Of a stretch of DNA of 42,453 nt, positions 41,596 through 42,453 are shown one piece after another; the first letter of the stretch is position 1, and each line of letters starts with the position of its first letter. The DNA is taken from contig DYLG01000004.1 in the NCBI GenBank assembly GCA_020722215.1, positions 1-42,453 on the forward strand. The letters run 5' to 3'. This DNA comes from Desulfomonile tiedjei. Its GTDB lineage: Bacteria > Desulfobacterota > Desulfomonilia > Desulfomonilales > Desulfomonilaceae. The translations under genes and the position numbers were made by a program. The notes beneath the pieces were generated by a model, which was given only the letters and a program-made list of their open reading frames with translations, was not told the DNA's origin and ran no database searches.

Positions 41596-42279
41596 TTAAC
41601 CCTCACGGATCCATCTTACGATCCGGCGGGCATCGGTGAGATCCGTAAGCACAAGGTCCGCGTTCGCCGCCTCGAGTTCCGGCGCCGAATAGGGACCGGT
41701 GGCCACCGCGATCGATAAGGCCCCGTGAGCATGGGCGCACTCCACATCCAGCGGAGTGTCTCCTATGACTATGCAATCCGAGTATTTCACGGTCACGTGC
41801 TCCGTTTCCATCAGTTTTAGCACTGCCACGGGCACGAGGAGATTCCTCTGTTCTCTGTCGCTTCCGAAAGCCCCGACGGGGAAGAACCGGTTGAGATCGA
41901 ATTTTTCGAGCTTGATCCTGGCTCCTGCCTCCACGTTTCCCGTCAACAAGCCGAGAAAGAAGTCTTGACGGCCTCTCAGATCTTCCAGCAGGGGAACAAC
42001 CCCGGGTTTCAGGCGCCCGTCCGTTGTCTTTACTGAGGTTCTCAAGTGCGTAGGGTAAAGGGCCATGAACTCCGCCATGAACCCGTCATCCGGGTTGATG
42101 GCCAGGTTTGCTGCAGCTTCCCGAAGGATCTGAACGTCGGTCTTGCCGGCGCAGTTCACCCCGCGAAACCCGTCCTCGATTCCGGTCAGATCCCTCATAG
42201 TGCGGGTCAACGCGATGAATCCGGCGCCCCCGGAATGGATGAGAGTACCGTCCACGTCGAACAGAATCAGCTTTGCCAT
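41596..42279 (-). CDS. HAD-superfamily phosphatase (Gph-like)
   Basis: 227 residues from the ATG at 42279. A further start at 42342 would add 21 residues. Motif I LFDVDGTLIHSGG is at about 5-17, the helical cap follows (about 20-90, class I), motif II GLLTGN is near 114, motif III Lys lies in the MLK/LEKF region and motif IV is GDTPLDVEC near 170. It resembles phosphoglycolate phosphatases and related HAD-I enzymes; the substrate is not decided. It is upstream of the IclR gene on the same strand. Confidence 0.85.
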   Translation of the reverse strand: MAKLILFDVDGTLIHSGGAGFIALTRTMRDLTGIEDGFRGVNCAGKTDVQILREAAANLAINPDDGFMAEFMALYPTHLRTSVKTTDGRLKPGVVPLLEDLRGRQDFFLGLLTGNVEAGARIKLEKFDLNRFFPVGAFGSDREQRNLLVPVAVLKLMETEHVTVKYSDCIVIGDTPLDVECAHAHGALSIAVATGPYSAPELEAANADLVLTDLTDARRIVRWIREG

Positions 42280-42355
42280 GAAAACAGTCTCTCCGGGTTC
42301 CGTCCGTCCGATACCGACCCAAATACCTGGGGCGGTGCGCAATGAGAGAGTATAT

Positions 42356-42446
42356 CAATTGCCGAAAAAAATGTCAGATTTCCGGGTATGGCGTTGGTTT
42401 GAAACGACCCCTGCCCTGTTCATTCAGACAGAAATTCCGGCAATTG
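42356..42446. repeat. 91-bp element with terminal inverted repeats
   Basis: CAATTGCCG (42356-42364) and CGGCAATTG (42438-42446) are perfect inverted ends. The interior contains TTGCCGAAA... and GGTTTGAAAC, similar to 7738-7795. It lies at the window edge, upstream of the HAD gene. Confidence 0.6.
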
Positions 42447-42453
42447 CGGCCTC

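Noticed and set aside
1-42453. tRNA, rRNA or CRISPR features
   Set aside because: No T-loop, rRNA core or regularly spaced direct repeats were seen by eye. Short tRNA-like signals may have been missed without a scan.

Overview
The window is about 42 kb of GC-rich bacterial chromosome with single-copy housekeeping genes, short operons and many intergenic hairpin repeats. A glutaredoxin paired with a ferredoxin:thioredoxin reductase catalytic chain, CbpA/CbpM, a MagIII/endonuclease III-like glycosylase, HD-GYP and PAS-kinase signalling, and a perfect sigma-54 promoter suggest an anaerobic Desulfobacterota (former Deltaproteobacteria), possibly Desulfomonile-like. This is inferred from gene content, not from a database match. 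I see no rRNA, tRNA, CRISPR array, prophage or transposase.

Layout. 1-3.8 kb: minus-strand genes for a PhoU-like protein, an exported hypothetical protein and a likely outer-membrane barrel. 3.9-4.8 kb: rplM-rpsI behind a good sigma-70 promoter. 5.2-9.4 kb: an exported phosphodiester-glycosidase-like protein, a patatin-like phospholipase, a MazF-type toxin-antitoxin pair and an amidohydrolase. 10.0-19.0 kb: a long plus-strand run, mostly coupled by ATGA overlaps: cbpA, cbpM, a TPR protein, a HAD phosphatase, glutaredoxin, FTR catalytic chain, rsmD, coaD, an aspartate-type aminotransferase, surE, rnc and sfsA. 19.3-22.7 kb: a Tat-exported superoxide dismutase, a thiamine-binding-type protein, a Nudix hydrolase, dtd and a methyltransferase. 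22.8-29.0 kb, minus strand: a DUF1285-like protein, a TPR lytic transglycosylase, an HD-GYP protein, a PAS histidine kinase and a pilin-like protein. 29.4-32.9 kb, plus strand: a membrane protein with a duplicated helical module and two glycosyltransferases. 33.5-38.4 kb: a Wzc-like polysaccharide tyrosine kinase, divergent from a sigma-54 activator with a GAF domain. 38.6-42.3 kb: a DNA glycosylase, a small exported protein, an IclR regulator and a HAD phosphatase.

The most interesting points are these. A consensus-perfect sigma-54 promoter precedes the Wzc-like gene, with an enhancer-binding protein encoded divergently next to it and palindromes between them. The adjacent HD-GYP protein and histidine kinase share a homologous N-terminal coiled coil, which suggests a dedicated partner pair. 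The FTR catalytic chain has a CYC motif and sits beside a glutaredoxin. A duplicated 50-residue module lies in a two-pass membrane protein. At least four families of dispersed hairpin or inverted-repeat elements occupy the intergenic spaces, some with compensating stem changes and terminal inverted repeats. I did not find a clear defence or mobile system beyond the toxin-antitoxin pair.
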